The position numbers were made by a program, and so were the translations under genes. From NCBI GenBank assembly GCA_903861835.1, contig CAIOVX010000003.1, forward strand, positions 1 through 54,463: a stretch of 54,463 nucleotides of DNA. Reading direction: 5' to 3'. The number at the start of each line of letters is the position of its first letter. The stretch's first letter is position 1. The notes beneath the pieces are model-generated. The model worked only from the letters and a program-made list of their open reading frames with translations. It was not told the origin of the DNA and did not search any database. Below are positions 32,207 to 41,077 of the stretch, piece after piece. The DNA is from Candidatus Firestoneibacteriota bacterium (GTDB lineage Bacteria; Oederibacteriota; D2-FULL-39-29; CAIOVX01).

Positions 32207-34084
32207 ATGTGCGGTATTTTCGGCTTTTATGACAGAACCGGAGCAAAACACGGTCCGGAGGTCACGGCAAAAATGACCGCCGCGTTGTCCCACCGCGGGC
32301 CTGATTCTTCCGGAAGCCGTAACTTCAGAATAGAGGGCGGCGAGGTTTTGCTCGGCGCGACCCGCCTTAGGATACAGGATTTAAGCAGCGCTGCCGACCA
32401 GCCTGTGCAGAATGAAAATAGCTCAGTTTGGGTGGTTTTTAACGGTGAGATTTACAACTTTCGCGACCTAAGGTCCGGTCTGAAAGAAAAAGGGCATATC
32501 TTTCGCTCGAGTTCTGATACTGAAGTAATAGTCCATCTCTATGAGGAATACGGTGCAAGTTTCGTTTCGAAGCTTGACGGGATGTTTGCGTTGGCCTTGC
32601 TTGATCTTAAAACGGAAGCGCTTTTTCTCGCCAGAGACAGAACCGGCAAGAAGCCGCTCTTTTATTCCCGGGATTCAGGCAAACTCACCTTTGCGTCCGA
32701 GATTAAAGCCCTTCTTTGTGTTCCGGGGATAAAGAAAAGTTTTAATGAAGGAGCCCTCGCCGAGTATCTCCATTGCGGTTATATCTCTGCGCCTGATACC
32801 GCGTATTCCGGAATTAATGAATTGCAGGCGGGTGAACTGCTTGTAATCTCGCGTTCGGGTATTGCTGAGCCGCAGGCCTTCTGGGAATTAAAAGATGTGA
32901 CTATAGACATCGGAGAGGAAGAGGCGGGAAAGAAAATCAGGCAGTTGATCGGGCGTGCAGTAGAAAAGAGACTGGTCTCCGATGTTCCGGTAGGAGTTTT
33001 GCTTAGCGGAGGGCTTGATTCTTCAATAGTCGCCTTAACTGCTTCTGCAGGCAATAAAAAAGTAAAGACCTTCTGCGCTGCCTTTCTCGGCGAAGATTCT
33101 TTTGATGAGCGCAAATATGCGGCGCTTGTGGCAAAGGAATTTAAAACTGAGCATATAGAACTTATGATAAAAAGCAGCCCTGTTGAAACCGTCCTTGAGC
33201 TGCCTGGAATCTTTGACCAGCCTTTTGGCGATTCCTCGGCAATACCTTCACTTTTGATCTCGCGGGAAGCAAGAAAACACGTGACAGTTGTTCTTACGGG
33301 GGACGGCGGGGATGAAGGTTTCGCCGGCTACGACAGGTTTCGCGCAGCTTTACTTGCCGAGAGCTTGCCGCTCTATCAGCAGAGAATACTAAGGCAACTG
33401 GCCTTCCTGTTGCCGCGCTCAACCTCAATACACGCGCTAAAATCCCGGCTGGAAAGATTTACTTCTGGGCTAGGTGAATCTGTAATGTCGAGGCACAACA
33501 GATGGTTCTCGGTCTTTGCCGTGGAAGAACTTTCTGGCCTGCTAAAAGATGAAGGACAGGGCTTCGTTTCTCTTGCAACAGAAAAACAGGACGCACTGAT
33601 AGAAAAGACAAAAGGGAATGAGACCCTTGATAGATTGCTTAATTTAAACTTCAATTCTTACCTGAAATATAATCTTAATACTAAAATGGACCGTTGCAGC
33701 ATGGCCGCTTCACTTGAGGCAAGGTCTCCGCTGCTTGACACCGAACTTTTGGAGTTTGCCTTTTCGCTTCCGTCCAAGCTAAAAATTAAGGCGGGTCAAT
33801 CTAAATACATACTGAAGAAAGCTTACGGAGGACTGCTGCCCAAAGCTATACTCGGCAGGAAAAAACAGGGTTTCGGGTCACCGGTGGCAAAATGGTTCAA
33901 GGGGGAACTCGGCGCGCTCTACTCTGACTGTGTTCTGGGCAAAGATTCCCGTTGCGCCTCACGATTTAAGAAAGAGTGCCTCGAGGACCTTAATAGAGCC
34001 CATTTGAGCGGCAAGCGCGACAATGGAAGAAAATTGTGGGCGCTGCTGCAACTGGAACTCTGGCTAAGAAAAGAGCAGGCCTAG
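32207..34084 (+). CDS. asnB: Asparagine synthase (glutamine-hydrolysing)
   Basis: The 625-residue enzyme starts MCGIFGF, with Cys2 as the glutaminase nucleophile. SHRGPDSSG, VFNGEIYNFRDLR and SSDTEVIVHLYEEYG are the class II amidotransferase landmarks. The synthetase half has the PP-loop LLSGGLDSSIVA and the TGDGGDEGFAGYDR motif. It makes asparagine from aspartate, ATP and glutamine in the cytosol. AsnB-like proteins of this length also occur in surface-polysaccharide loci, where they amidate sugars, so a glycan role is possible. AGAGGG precedes the ATG. Its TAG stop overlaps the stop of the convergent gene. Confidence 0.85.
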   Translation: MCGIFGFYDRTGAKHGPEVTAKMTAALSHRGPDSSGSRNFRIEGGEVLLGATRLRIQDLSSAADQPVQNENSSVWVVFNGEIYNFRDLRSGLKEKGHIFRSSSDTEVIVHLYEEYGASFVSKLDGMFALALLDLKTEALFLARDRTGKKPLFYSRDSGKLTFASEIKALLCVPGIKKSFNEGALAEYLHCGYISAPDTAYSGINELQAGELLVISRSGIAEPQAFWELKDVTIDIGEEEAGKKIRQLIGRAVEKRLVSDVPVGVLLSGGLDSSIVALTASAGNKKVKTFCAAFLGEDSFDERKYAALVAKEFKTEHIELMIKSSPVETVLELPGIFDQPFGDSSAIPSLLISREARKHVTVVLTGDGGDEGFAGYDRFRAALLAESLPLYQQRILRQLAFLLPRSTSIHALKSRLERFTSGLGESVMSRHNRWFSVFAVEELSGLLKDEGQGFVSLATEKQDALIEKTKGNETLDRLLNLNFNSYLKYNLNTKMDRCSMAASLEARSPLLDTELLEFAFSLPSKLKIKAGQSKYILKKAYGGLLPKAILGRKKQGFGSPVAKWFKGELGALYSDCVLGKDSRCASRFKKECLEDLNRAHLSGKRDNGRKLWALLQLELWLRKEQA

Positions 34085-35211
34085 AGAATTACGCTTACCT
34101 TTGGCGGGTTGACAAAATTGTGAAAATGGACGGCCGGTTTCGCGTCTTCCGCGCCGCCTTTGTGGATTAGCATTCTGTAGCGGAAAACCAGCTCGTTTCC
34201 TTTCTTCAATGTGTAAGCTCCGTTAAACTGCCGGTTGCCTTTGAATTCCGAGACGCCGAAAGGGTTAGCGCCAAAAAGGCCGTAATTCCTTACATGCCAG
34301 TAAACCGGGTATTTAAGGTTCTGAGGCGAATCATAAAGGCAGATTCCTGTTTTTTTTCCGTCTATTGTGCCTGAGTAATCGCACCACGAGGCTCTTTTGC
34401 CCCAGCATTCCGCCTGCCCGTAAGCGCCTTCCGAATTAATTATCATGCCGCCCTTGTCTCCTTCAAGCGGTGTAGCCATCCTGACGCAAAGCATCCCGCC
34501 TTCTTTGGTATCGCCGAACTCTACGTCTTTCTCGGAGGCGAATAATGCAACCTCGTAATCCAAAAGACAGGTCTCTTCACCCGTGCTATAAAAAGTGACT
34601 GACCTGTTCTCTTCAAGAAGCTTATCGTTACTCCTGCCGCACCAGTGGTTCAACACTCTGAAATTGGCCGAGCAAAAGCCTTCGCTAAACAGCGTGAAAT
34701 ATTTGTGAATAATAAAGCCGTGTCCTTCTTCTTCGCTCCAGAGGTCTTCCCCATTAAGACTGCCCCACCCGGTCCAGACGGACCGGTGATGTTTGTGATC
34801 CGTGCTTTCCCCGGCGACTTTTGCCATAGGGAAGTTTCTAGTTACGGATTTTATCCCTGAAAAGGGTAAAGGATAGATATACGGTTTAGAATCTTTGCCT
34901 CCGCACCAGTAATTTGTGAAGAGTTCGCCGCTGCGGTAAATTTCCAGTTTCTCGTTGCCGACTTCTTTAAAAGAGATCTTGCCGGAGTTTTCTGCTGTTC
35001 TCTCGACTTCATAGGTTTCTTCTGATCCTGCAGGCATATGCTTTATTATGAAAACGAGAAAACCTTTATCGTTAATGGATTTTACTTCCCCTGAAAGATC
35101 TCCGGAGCGGCTTTTTAGCTTAACCGGACCTTTATGTTCAAGTTCAATAGGGAAAGAGACAGGGCAAGAGATTCTCTCGTGGGCTCCTGCGGCAACTTTT
35201 ATTTTAAGCAT
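34081..35211 (-). CDS. DUF6807 (PmoA-like) family protein
   Basis: The 376-residue protein contains the DUF6807/PmoA-family core TRNFPMAKVAGESTDHKHHR, then SVWTGWGSLNGEDLWSEE, and later IHKYFTLF, LNHWCG and YWHVRNYGLFGANPFG. It is rich in beta-strands. The name comes from a misleading methane oxygenase label; members are mostly uncharacterised and often near carbohydrate genes, with a beta-sandwich fold similar to aldose epimerases. No signal peptide is visible. I start at 35211 because GGAG lies 8 nt upstream; an in-frame ATG at 35241 lacks one. Function is unknown. Confidence 0.65.
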   Translation of the reverse strand: MLKIKVAAGAHERISCPVSFPIELEHKGPVKLKSRSGDLSGEVKSINDKGFLVFIIKHMPAGSEETYEVERTAENSGKISFKEVGNEKLEIYRSGELFTNYWCGGKDSKPYIYPLPFSGIKSVTRNFPMAKVAGESTDHKHHRSVWTGWGSLNGEDLWSEEEGHGFIIHKYFTLFSEGFCSANFRVLNHWCGRSNDKLLEENRSVTFYSTGEETCLLDYEVALFASEKDVEFGDTKEGGMLCVRMATPLEGDKGGMIINSEGAYGQAECWGKRASWCDYSGTIDGKKTGICLYDSPQNLKYPVYWHVRNYGLFGANPFGVSEFKGNRQFNGAYTLKKGNELVFRYRMLIHKGGAEDAKPAVHFHNFVNPPKVSVIL

Positions 35212-35276
35212 TAGACGTCTCCGTGTTGTCTGAGTATACAATAAAACAGAGAAGTATTCAAAATATCTTCAAAATC

Positions 35277-35305
35277 TTGACCGGCGTGTGTTTTAATGCT
35301 ATCAT
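35277..35305 (+). promoter_or_regulatory. Promoter of purC
   Basis: TTGACC (35277-35282) and TATCAT (35300-35305) are 17 nt apart, with GAGGGAGG between the start site and the purC ATG. Confidence 0.75.
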
Positions 35306-35332
35306 CGACAAAACCTGTTTGAGGGAGGCTAA

Positions 35333-36211
35333 ATGTCTGAAGTCGTGCTTGAAACTAAACTGCCGGGCGTGAAATTCTTAAAGAAAGGGAAGGTGCGCGA
35401 CCTGTATGAACTGAATAACGCCTTGCTTATGGTGGCTACCGACAGGCTCTCTGCCTTTGATGTTGTTTTCGGACAAGGTATCCCTGAAAAAGGGATTGTC
35501 CTTACGAAGATTTCTGAATATTGGTTCAAGCAGGTGGAAGATGTAATTCCGAGCCATATAATATCAACCTCAATAGCCGGATATCCGGAACTGGCAAAGT
35601 TTAAGGAACAGCTTGAAGGGCGGGTAATGATAGTAAAAAAAGTTCAGCCTGTGATGGCTGAATGCATTGTTAGAGGATATCTGTCCGGTTCCGGCTGGGA
35701 GGAATACAAGAAGAGCGGTTCGGTCTGCGGCATAAAACTTCCGCAGGGCTTAGTAGAATCGTCAAAACTGCCAGAGCCGATATTTACGCCGACGACCAAG
35801 GCTGAAGTAGGAGTCCACGATGAAAATATTGATTTTAATGAGGTGATAAAATTAGTAGGCGAGAAAACCGCGAAAGAACTGAGGGAAAAAAGTATAGCGG
35901 TTTATCAGAAAGCCGCGCGGATTGCCGAACAGAAAGGCATTATAATTGCGGATACAAAGTTTGAGTTTGGTTTGCATAACGGCGCGCTTATAATAATAGA
36001 TGAATGTATGACGCCGGATTCCTCAAGGTTCTGGCCTATGGAAACTTATTCTCCGGGAAAAGGCCAGCCAAGCTATGACAAACAGTTTGTAAGGGACTAC
36101 CTGCTTTCAATAAACTGGAACAAGCAGCCGCCTGCCCCGGTACTTCCCGAGGATATTATCAGAAAGACTTCGTTAAAATACCTGGAAGCGCTCAAGAAAA
36201 TCACGGCATGA
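35333..36211 (+). CDS. purC: Phosphoribosylaminoimidazole-succinocarboxamide synthase
   Basis: The 292-residue enzyme shows [72 protein letters not shown] and [13 protein letters not shown], all hallmarks of SAICAR synthase. It joins CAIR and aspartate with ATP in purine synthesis. The length is that of the long (yeast-like) form rather than the 240-residue E. coli form. It has its own promoter and overlaps the M23 peptidase gene by ATGA. Other purine genes (purN, purH) lie 5 kb downstream. Confidence 0.9.
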   Translation: MSEVVLETKLPGVKFLKKGKVRDLYELNNALLMVATDRLSAFDVVFGQGIPEKGIVLTKISEYWFKQVEDVIPSHIISTSIAGYPELAKFKEQLEGRVMIVKKVQPVMAECIVRGYLSGSGWEEYKKSGSVCGIKLPQGLVESSKLPEPIFTPTTKAEVGVHDENIDFNEVIKLVGEKTAKELREKSIAVYQKAARIAEQKGIIIADTKFEFGLHNGALIIIDECMTPDSSRFWPMETYSPGKGQPSYDKQFVRDYLLSINWNKQPPAPVLPEDIIRKTSLKYLEALKKITA

Positions 36212-37035
36212 ACAGGTACTCCCTAACGGCTGCATTTCTTTTAATATTGCTGCTGCCGCGAATTGGAGAGTCTTCTATTACAGTTTCTTCGCTTACTGTC
36301 AGGCCGGGCGAGGCTGTGTTAATATCGGTAAACGGCGGGAATGAGAACAAGTTAAAATTCGGGAAAACGGTTCTTCCTCTCTTTAATTATGGCGACGGAA
36401 CCGTCAAATGTATTGCGGGTTTACCGCTAGATGTTGCCGGCAGTATACCTGTCAGCTGCGGTAAAGAGAAAGTTGAATTGGTTGTCGCAAAGACTGCCTC
36501 CGGCAAGCTTGAAAAATTGAATATTCCGGCTAAAGAGGATGTTGACGAGAAGAGAGCCGCCGCTGAACATGAAAAAATACTCAAGTCTATAGCAACGGTG
36601 ACCGGGAAAAAATTGTGGGCCGGTAAGTTCGCAAAACCTGTGCCTGGAGTCGTTAAAGCCGCCTTTGGAGTCGGCAGGATAGTAAACGGAAGTTCCGGCG
36701 GAGGGCACAGAGGCGTTGATCTTGCAGGGGCTCTCGGGGAACCGGTAAAGAGCGCTGCCTCGGGAATCGTTATTTATTGCGAAAGAACGATTGCCTCCGG
36801 CAATTCCGTTGTGGTAGATCACGGGCAGGGTGTTGTAAGCGTCTATTTTCACATGAATTCGTTCGGTGTGAAATCTGGTGAGAGTGTAAAGAAGGGGCAA
36901 GTACTCGGCACGGTGGGTTCTACGGGCTTTTCGACAGGCCCTCATCTGCACTGGGGCGTCTATGTTTTTGGAGTTTGCGTAGATCCTTTTGTCTTCGTAA
37001 GGAAGGACTTTTTCCTGGTCTACCGGAAGCGCTAA
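36208..37035 (+). CDS. M23-family metallopeptidase (LytM domain)
   Basis: The 275-residue protein has a signal peptide ([20 protein letters not shown]), an N-terminal beta-domain of about 90 residues, then a charged helix. The C-terminal LytM/M23 domain has zinc ligands in [10 protein letters not shown] and PHLHWGVY and the fold motif [16 protein letters not shown]. It is a periplasmic endopeptidase cutting peptidoglycan cross-links; the key residues are intact, so it is likely active. It is translationally coupled to purC (ATGA), an unusual partner, probably for expression only. Confidence 0.85.
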   Translation: MNRYSLTAAFLLILLLPRIGESSITVSSLTVRPGEAVLISVNGGNENKLKFGKTVLPLFNYGDGTVKCIAGLPLDVAGSIPVSCGKEKVELVVAKTASGKLEKLNIPAKEDVDEKRAAAEHEKILKSIATVTGKKLWAGKFAKPVPGVVKAAFGVGRIVNGSSGGGHRGVDLAGALGEPVKSAASGIVIYCERTIASGNSVVVDHGQGVVSVYFHMNSFGVKSGESVKKGQVLGTVGSTGFSTGPHLHWGVYVFGVCVDPFVFVRKDFFLVYRKR

Positions 37036-37042
37036 AAAAACA

Positions 37043-37071
37043 TTGAAAAATAGGCGAAAGTCTAATATACT
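37043..37071 (+). promoter_or_regulatory. Promoter of the ferredoxin gene
   Basis: TTGAAA (37043-37048) and TATACT (37066-37071), 17-nt spacer, 42 nt upstream of the ferredoxin ATG. Confidence 0.75.
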
Positions 37072-37113
37072 ATCACGACTATTATCAAAGCAAATTCTTT
37101 TCAGGAGGATGTT

Positions 37114-37284
37114 ATGTCTTACAAGATTACTGATGATTGCGTGGCTTGCGGTGCTTGCAAACCTGAATGCCCGGCGGAAGCGATTGCCGAAGGCGATCCC
37201 AAGTACAGCATAGACCCTGCGAAGTGCACTGATTGCGGTGCCTGCGCAAATGTTTGCCCTCAAGATTGCTGCAAACCGGCATAA
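37114..37284 (+). CDS. 2[4Fe-4S] ferredoxin
   Basis: This 56-residue protein has two cysteine motifs, CVACGACKPECP and CTDCGACANVCP, each giving four ligands when shared across the clostridial-type fold, plus a CC pair near the end. It is a small cytosolic low-potential electron carrier, typical of anaerobes. GGAGG precedes the ATG. It has its own promoter and a strong terminator, so it is a single-gene unit that is probably highly expressed. Confidence 0.9.
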   Translation: MSYKITDDCVACGACKPECPAEAIAEGDPKYSIDPAKCTDCGACANVCPQDCCKPA

Positions 37285-37300
37285 TGACGGGATACGAAAA

Positions 37301-37330
37301 GGCCCTCGTTAAACGGGGGCCTTTTTTTTT
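37301..37330 (+). terminator. Rho-independent terminator
   Basis: GGCCCTCG (37301-37308) pairs with CGGGGGCC (37314-37321), including one G-T pair, followed by a run of nine T. It ends the ferredoxin transcript. Confidence 0.9.
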
Positions 37331-37344
37331 ACTGCCTGGAGAAC

Positions 37345-38325
37345 ATGGAGAAACTGCTAAAGCAGGTTAAAATAGGAGAGGTGCTCCTCTCGAATAATAT
37401 ATTTCTCGCGCCAATGGCCGGAATATCAGATATACCCTTTCGCCTGCTGGTTAAAGATATGGGTGTTGGACTTGTATATTCAGAGATGATCAGCGTTGAG
37501 GGCCTTATCAGAAGCGGCAACAAAACAATGAGATATACAATGGTTGAGCCGGAAGAACGGCCGGTAGCTCTGCAGCTTTTCGGGTATAAGTTAGATAGCA
37601 TTGAACGCGCGGTGCAGATGATAAACGATAAGGCTGACATAATAGATTTCAACTGCGGGTGTTCGGTAAACAAGGTGCTCAAGTCAAACTCCGGGGCTTT
37701 TCTGCTGAAAGACCTGCTTCATCTTGAGAAGATAATGCGCGTAATGAAAAAAGCGTCTAAAGTTCCGATAACCATAAAGATACGTTCCGGTTGGGACAGC
37801 GGTAATATGAACGCGGTTGAAGTTGCCAAGGCTGCGGAGAATTGCGGTGTTGCCGCGCTTGCTTTACATCCGAGGTTTAAGACACAGCTTTTCTCGGGCT
37901 CGGCAGACTGGACGGTTATAGAGAAAGTGAAGAAGAGTGTTAAAATACCTGTTATCGGAAGCGGAGATGTGCAGAACGGTAGTGACGCCGAGAGAATGTT
38001 TAAGGAGACAGGTTGCGATGCTTTGATGATCGGTCGCGCGAGTATGGGAAACCCCTGGGTCTTCGGCGAAATAATTGACTATCTCCAAGGAAAAGGGGAA
38101 ACCAAAAAGAGTTTCTCCGCCAGGGCTCCGCTCATACGCAGGCATGCCGATTTGATCTCAAAATATAAAGGTGAAAAGCGGGGGCTTAGGGAGTTTAGAA
38201 AACAGCTGCACTACTATTTGAAAGGTTGTCACGGTCTGAAAAACATCAGAGATAAGATAAATAGCATGGAGACACTGGCGCAGTTCGGCGGTATAATGAC
38301 AGAGATGGAAGAAAATAACGCCTAA
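37345..38325 (+). CDS. tRNA-dihydrouridine synthase
   Basis: The 326-residue flavoenzyme reduces uridines in tRNA D-loops. It shows LAPMAGISDIPFRLL, LVYSEMISVEGL, QLFGYKLDSIERAV, the KIRSGWDSGNMNAVEVA FMN region, IGSGDVQNGSDAERMF and MIGRASMGNPWVF. The active-site block reads FNCGCSVNKVLKSNSGAFLL, where most members have N-x-GCP; the catalytic cysteine is kept but the following proline is serine. CTGGAGA precedes the ATG, which lies only 15 nt after the ferredoxin terminator. Confidence 0.85.
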   Translation: MEKLLKQVKIGEVLLSNNIFLAPMAGISDIPFRLLVKDMGVGLVYSEMISVEGLIRSGNKTMRYTMVEPEERPVALQLFGYKLDSIERAVQMINDKADIIDFNCGCSVNKVLKSNSGAFLLKDLLHLEKIMRVMKKASKVPITIKIRSGWDSGNMNAVEVAKAAENCGVAALALHPRFKTQLFSGSADWTVIEKVKKSVKIPVIGSGDVQNGSDAERMFKETGCDALMIGRASMGNPWVFGEIIDYLQGKGETKKSFSARAPLIRRHADLISKYKGEKRGLREFRKQLHYYLKGCHGLKNIRDKINSMETLAQFGGIMTEMEENNA

Positions 38326-38347
38326 AACGCGCTCTAAGGGAGTTAAG

Positions 38348-39106
38348 ATGAAAGAAAATGAGCTAAAAAAGCTTCTCGAGGGAGTTAAGTCAGGCCGTAC
38401 CGGGATTGAAACTGCCTTGAAGCAGCTGGAGGGGTTTCCGTCAAAAGACCTGCAATATGCGAATATAGATACTCAGAGAGCTTTAAGGTCCGGTTTTCCC
38501 GAAGTAGTATTCTGCAAAGGAAAAACTCCCTCGCAGTCGGCCGGCATAATCAAAGAAATTGTGGAAAACTCCGGCTACTGTCTGGCTACCAGGGCAGACA
38601 GGGACACACTTAAGGCGGTAAAGAAATATTTCAAAAACGCAGAATATAATGACCTGGGAAGAACTATAGTTGTCAAAAAGAGCGGTATCAAAATAAGCGC
38701 TGAAGGACTTGTGGTTGTTGTTACCGCGGGGACCTCGGATATACCTGTGGCAGAAGAGGCAGCGGTTACAGCAGAGATAACCGGAAGCAAGGTAGAAAGA
38801 ATCTTTGACGTCGGCGTTGCCGGAATACACCGTCTGCTAGGGCGTTATGAAAAGCTGCGGGAAGCAAACGTAATCGTAGCTGTGGCGGGAATGGAAGGGG
38901 CGCTGCCGAGTGTTGTTGGCGGGCTAGTGAATAAACCGGTTATCGCTGTACCCACCAGTATTGGGTACGGAGCCAGTTTTGGCGGGTTATCTGCCTTGCT
39001 GGCGATGCTCAATTCCTGCTCCTCAAACGTAGTTACGGTCAACATAGACAACGGTTTTGGAGCCGGGTATGTAGCCGGTATTATTAACCGGCTGGCAAAG
39101 CGCTAA
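38348..39106 (+). CDS. larB: LarB-like pyridinium-3,5-biscarboxylate synthase
   Basis: The 252-residue protein has a PurE-like C-terminal domain: TAGTSDIPVAEEAAVTAEI, VFDVGVAGIHRLLG-like FDVGVAGIHRLLGRYE, VAVAGMEGALPSVVGGLV, and GYGASFGGLSALLAMLNSCS. The N-terminus (SGRTGIETALKQLEGFP, then PEVVFCKGKTPSQ) is LarB-specific. LarB carboxylates nicotinate adenine dinucleotide to begin the nickel-pincer cofactor of lactate racemase and related enzymes. LarC and LarE are not in the window. AAGGGAG precedes the ATG. Confidence 0.85.
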   Translation: MKENELKKLLEGVKSGRTGIETALKQLEGFPSKDLQYANIDTQRALRSGFPEVVFCKGKTPSQSAGIIKEIVENSGYCLATRADRDTLKAVKKYFKNAEYNDLGRTIVVKKSGIKISAEGLVVVVTAGTSDIPVAEEAAVTAEITGSKVERIFDVGVAGIHRLLGRYEKLREANVIVAVAGMEGALPSVVGGLVNKPVIAVPTSIGYGASFGGLSALLAMLNSCSSNVVTVNIDNGFGAGYVAGIINRLAKR

Positions 39107-39143
39107 AACGCTGAAACGCTATTAGAAACAAAGAAAATACGGG

Positions 39144-39173
39144 TGGACACCTGCCTGTGGTATTTGATATAAT
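39144..39173 (+). promoter_or_regulatory. Promoter of the 39235 gene
   Basis: TGGACA (39144-39149) and TATAAT (39168-39173) with an 18-nt spacer. Confidence 0.55.
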
Positions 39174-39234
39174 TAAGTGTAATTTGTATAGATATAGGAA
39201 TGTTTACCGAAATTCACCTTTGAACGGAGGCACA

Positions 39235-39927
39235 ATGAAAAAGAGTTTAATTGCTCTGGTAATGGTATGCGCGTTTGTTGCCGGTCTGCACTCTGAATCG
39301 GTTCAAAATGCGCCAAATCTTGATATTATCGATACTCCGACCACAAACACCCTTCTTCGCGGTATGTATAACTTCCATATGCGTTTCTATGAAGGCGGGG
39401 GGTTGAATACCAGGGCCTGGGTGGGTTTTGCCAATGTTTTTATGATAGGTGCCTCGTTTGATGTGCAGAACGCCATCGGTACCGGAAATGTTAACGGTAG
39501 AGAACCTAAAGTCCTTGCTAAAGTAAGAATGATTGAAGAAAGTGTGGCTTTTCCTGCGATTGCATTAGGTTATGAACCTCAAACTATCGGACTTACAACT
39601 TTCCCGATGGGAATTTATGCTGCGGTTAGCAAGACTATAATGCCGAATGTTATTCTCTCTGGCGGCGTCAACAATCACAATGTGTTTACGAATTTTGTGT
39701 TCAATGACAATTTTGGGGTATTCGCGGGTCTCGTTTGGATGCCGAGTCAGGATTTTGCTTTTCTCGGAGAAATGAACGATCTTATCCAGAACGGACGCAG
39801 CCTCAATCTGGGCATAAGGTATGCTTTTGCTCCGGAAATAAGAATAGAATTTGATTTTAAAGGTCTTTCAAAGAGTGCAACTGATTATGCGAGAAACTTG
39901 CGCATAGACTATGTGAATTATTTCTAA
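39235..39927 (+). CDS. Secreted protein, probable outer-membrane beta-barrel
   Basis: The 230-residue protein has a signal peptide (KKSLIALVMVCAFVAGLHSE). It then shows alternating beta-strand patterns with turns such as NAIGTGNVNGREPK, ILSGGVNNHNVFTN and AGLVWMPSQDFAFLGEMND, ending in aromatic-rich strands (final residues YVNYF), as expected for a small outer-membrane barrel. I do not recognise the family with confidence; similar proteins are annotated only as hypothetical. The ATG at 39235 follows CGGAGG; an in-frame start 78 nt upstream would overlap the promoter. It precedes accA by 43 nt. Confidence 0.55.
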   Translation: MKKSLIALVMVCAFVAGLHSESVQNAPNLDIIDTPTTNTLLRGMYNFHMRFYEGGGLNTRAWVGFANVFMIGASFDVQNAIGTGNVNGREPKVLAKVRMIEESVAFPAIALGYEPQTIGLTTFPMGIYAAVSKTIMPNVILSGGVNNHNVFTNFVFNDNFGVFAGLVWMPSQDFAFLGEMNDLIQNGRSLNLGIRYAFAPEIRIEFDFKGLSKSATDYARNLRIDYVNYF

Positions 39928-39970
39928 GTAACAAGGTTTGGGAAGGCAAGAGATTGTTTTCGGAGGGTTT

Positions 39971-40957
39971 GTGGATAGATTGGATTTTGACAAATCAATA
40001 ATTGAGCTCGAAAAGAAGATAGAAGAGCTCAAGAAAATGACCGAAAGCAAGGCCATTGATTTTTCCGATGAGATTTTGAAGCTTGAAATTAAAGCGGAAA
40101 AAATGCGCAAGGAAATCTACGAGAAACTGACACCCTGGCAGCGGCAGCAGGTCGCGAGGCATATGCAGCGCCCCAGAACGCTAGACTATGTTGGCAGGAT
40201 ATTTGAAGATTTTACTCCGCTTTCCGGTGACCGGCTGTTTAAGGACGATCCCGCGATTATCGGCGGTCCCGCGATGTTTGAAGGACGTCCGGTTATGATT
40301 ATTGGCACTCAGAAAGGCAAAGACACCAAGGACAGTATTCATAGGAATTTCGGTATGCCTAATCCTGAGGGCTACAGAAAAGCCCTGCGTCTTGTGAATA
40401 TGGCTGCAAAATTTGGCTGGCCTGTAATTTCTTTTATAGATACGGCTGGCGCGTTTCCCGGCCTGGGAGCGGAAGAGCGCGGACAGGCGGAGGCTATCGC
40501 CAAAAATCTTCGTGACTTCAGCACCGCGGAGACTCAAATAATCATTGTAGTTCACGGTGAGGGCGGTAGCGGAGGGGCAATTGGTATAGGCGTCGGAGAT
40601 AAAGTCTTAATGCTCGAAAACGCGGTTTACTCGGTGATATCTCCGGAAGGTTGCGCGGCTATTCTCTGGAAAGATTCTTCGAAAGCCTCCAACGCAGCAG
40701 ATGTAATTAAAATGACAGCCCACGACCTGCTTGAACTCGGCGTTATAGACGAAATAATTAAAGAACCTTCGGGCGGAGCTCACAGAAATTACGACAAAAC
40801 AGCCGCTGAAATTAAGGCAGCGCTAAAACGCAACCTCGCGGAAATTAAACCGCTTGAACTGCACGATCTCCTTGAAAGACGCTACCAGAAGTTCAGGAAT
40901 ATGGGCAAATTCCTTGAAATAACGGCTGAGGCAGCGGGAGCCGGAAAAGCAGGCTGA
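39971..40957 (+). CDS. accA: Acetyl-CoA carboxylase carboxyltransferase subunit alpha
   Basis: The 328-residue protein begins VDRLDFDKSIIELEKKIEEL and shows TPWQRQQVARHMQRPRTLDY, RLFKDDPAIIGGPAMFEG, RNFGMPNPEGYRKALRLV, FIDTAGAFPGLGAEERGQ, GEGGSGGAIGIGVGDKVL and SPEGCAAILWKD. These are the AccA signatures; the protein carries the carboxybiotin-binding half of the transferase in fatty acid synthesis. I use the GTG at 39971 because CGGAGGG precedes it and the N-terminus then matches the family; an upstream in-frame start at 39938 has none. AccD is not in the window. Confidence 0.9.
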   Translation: MDRLDFDKSIIELEKKIEELKKMTESKAIDFSDEILKLEIKAEKMRKEIYEKLTPWQRQQVARHMQRPRTLDYVGRIFEDFTPLSGDRLFKDDPAIIGGPAMFEGRPVMIIGTQKGKDTKDSIHRNFGMPNPEGYRKALRLVNMAAKFGWPVISFIDTAGAFPGLGAEERGQAEAIAKNLRDFSTAETQIIIVVHGEGGSGGAIGIGVGDKVLMLENAVYSVISPEGCAAILWKDSSKASNAADVIKMTAHDLLELGVIDEIIKEPSGGAHRNYDKTAAEIKAALKRNLAEIKPLELHDLLERRYQKFRNMGKFLEITAEAAGAGKAG

Positions 40958-41012
40958 CGCCTTTCGCTCGGAGATAATTAATAATCAGATCAGATACAAC
41001 CTTGAAATTTAG

Positions 41013-41047
41013 CCCCCGTTGAATGAACTTCAACGGGCGGTTTTTTT
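41013..41047 (+). terminator. Rho-independent terminator after accA
   Basis: CCCGTTGAA (41015-41023) pairs with TTCAACGGG (41029-41037) around TGAAC, then CGG and seven T. Confidence 0.85.
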
Positions 41048-41077
41048 GAGAGCAAAATACTTCATTCCGGATGGCGT

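Noticed and set aside
36427-37263. A 278-codon open frame on the minus strand opposite the M23 peptidase and ferredoxin genes.
   Set aside because: It lies under two well-supported genes, has no recognisable domain and an implausible composition; it is a shadow frame.
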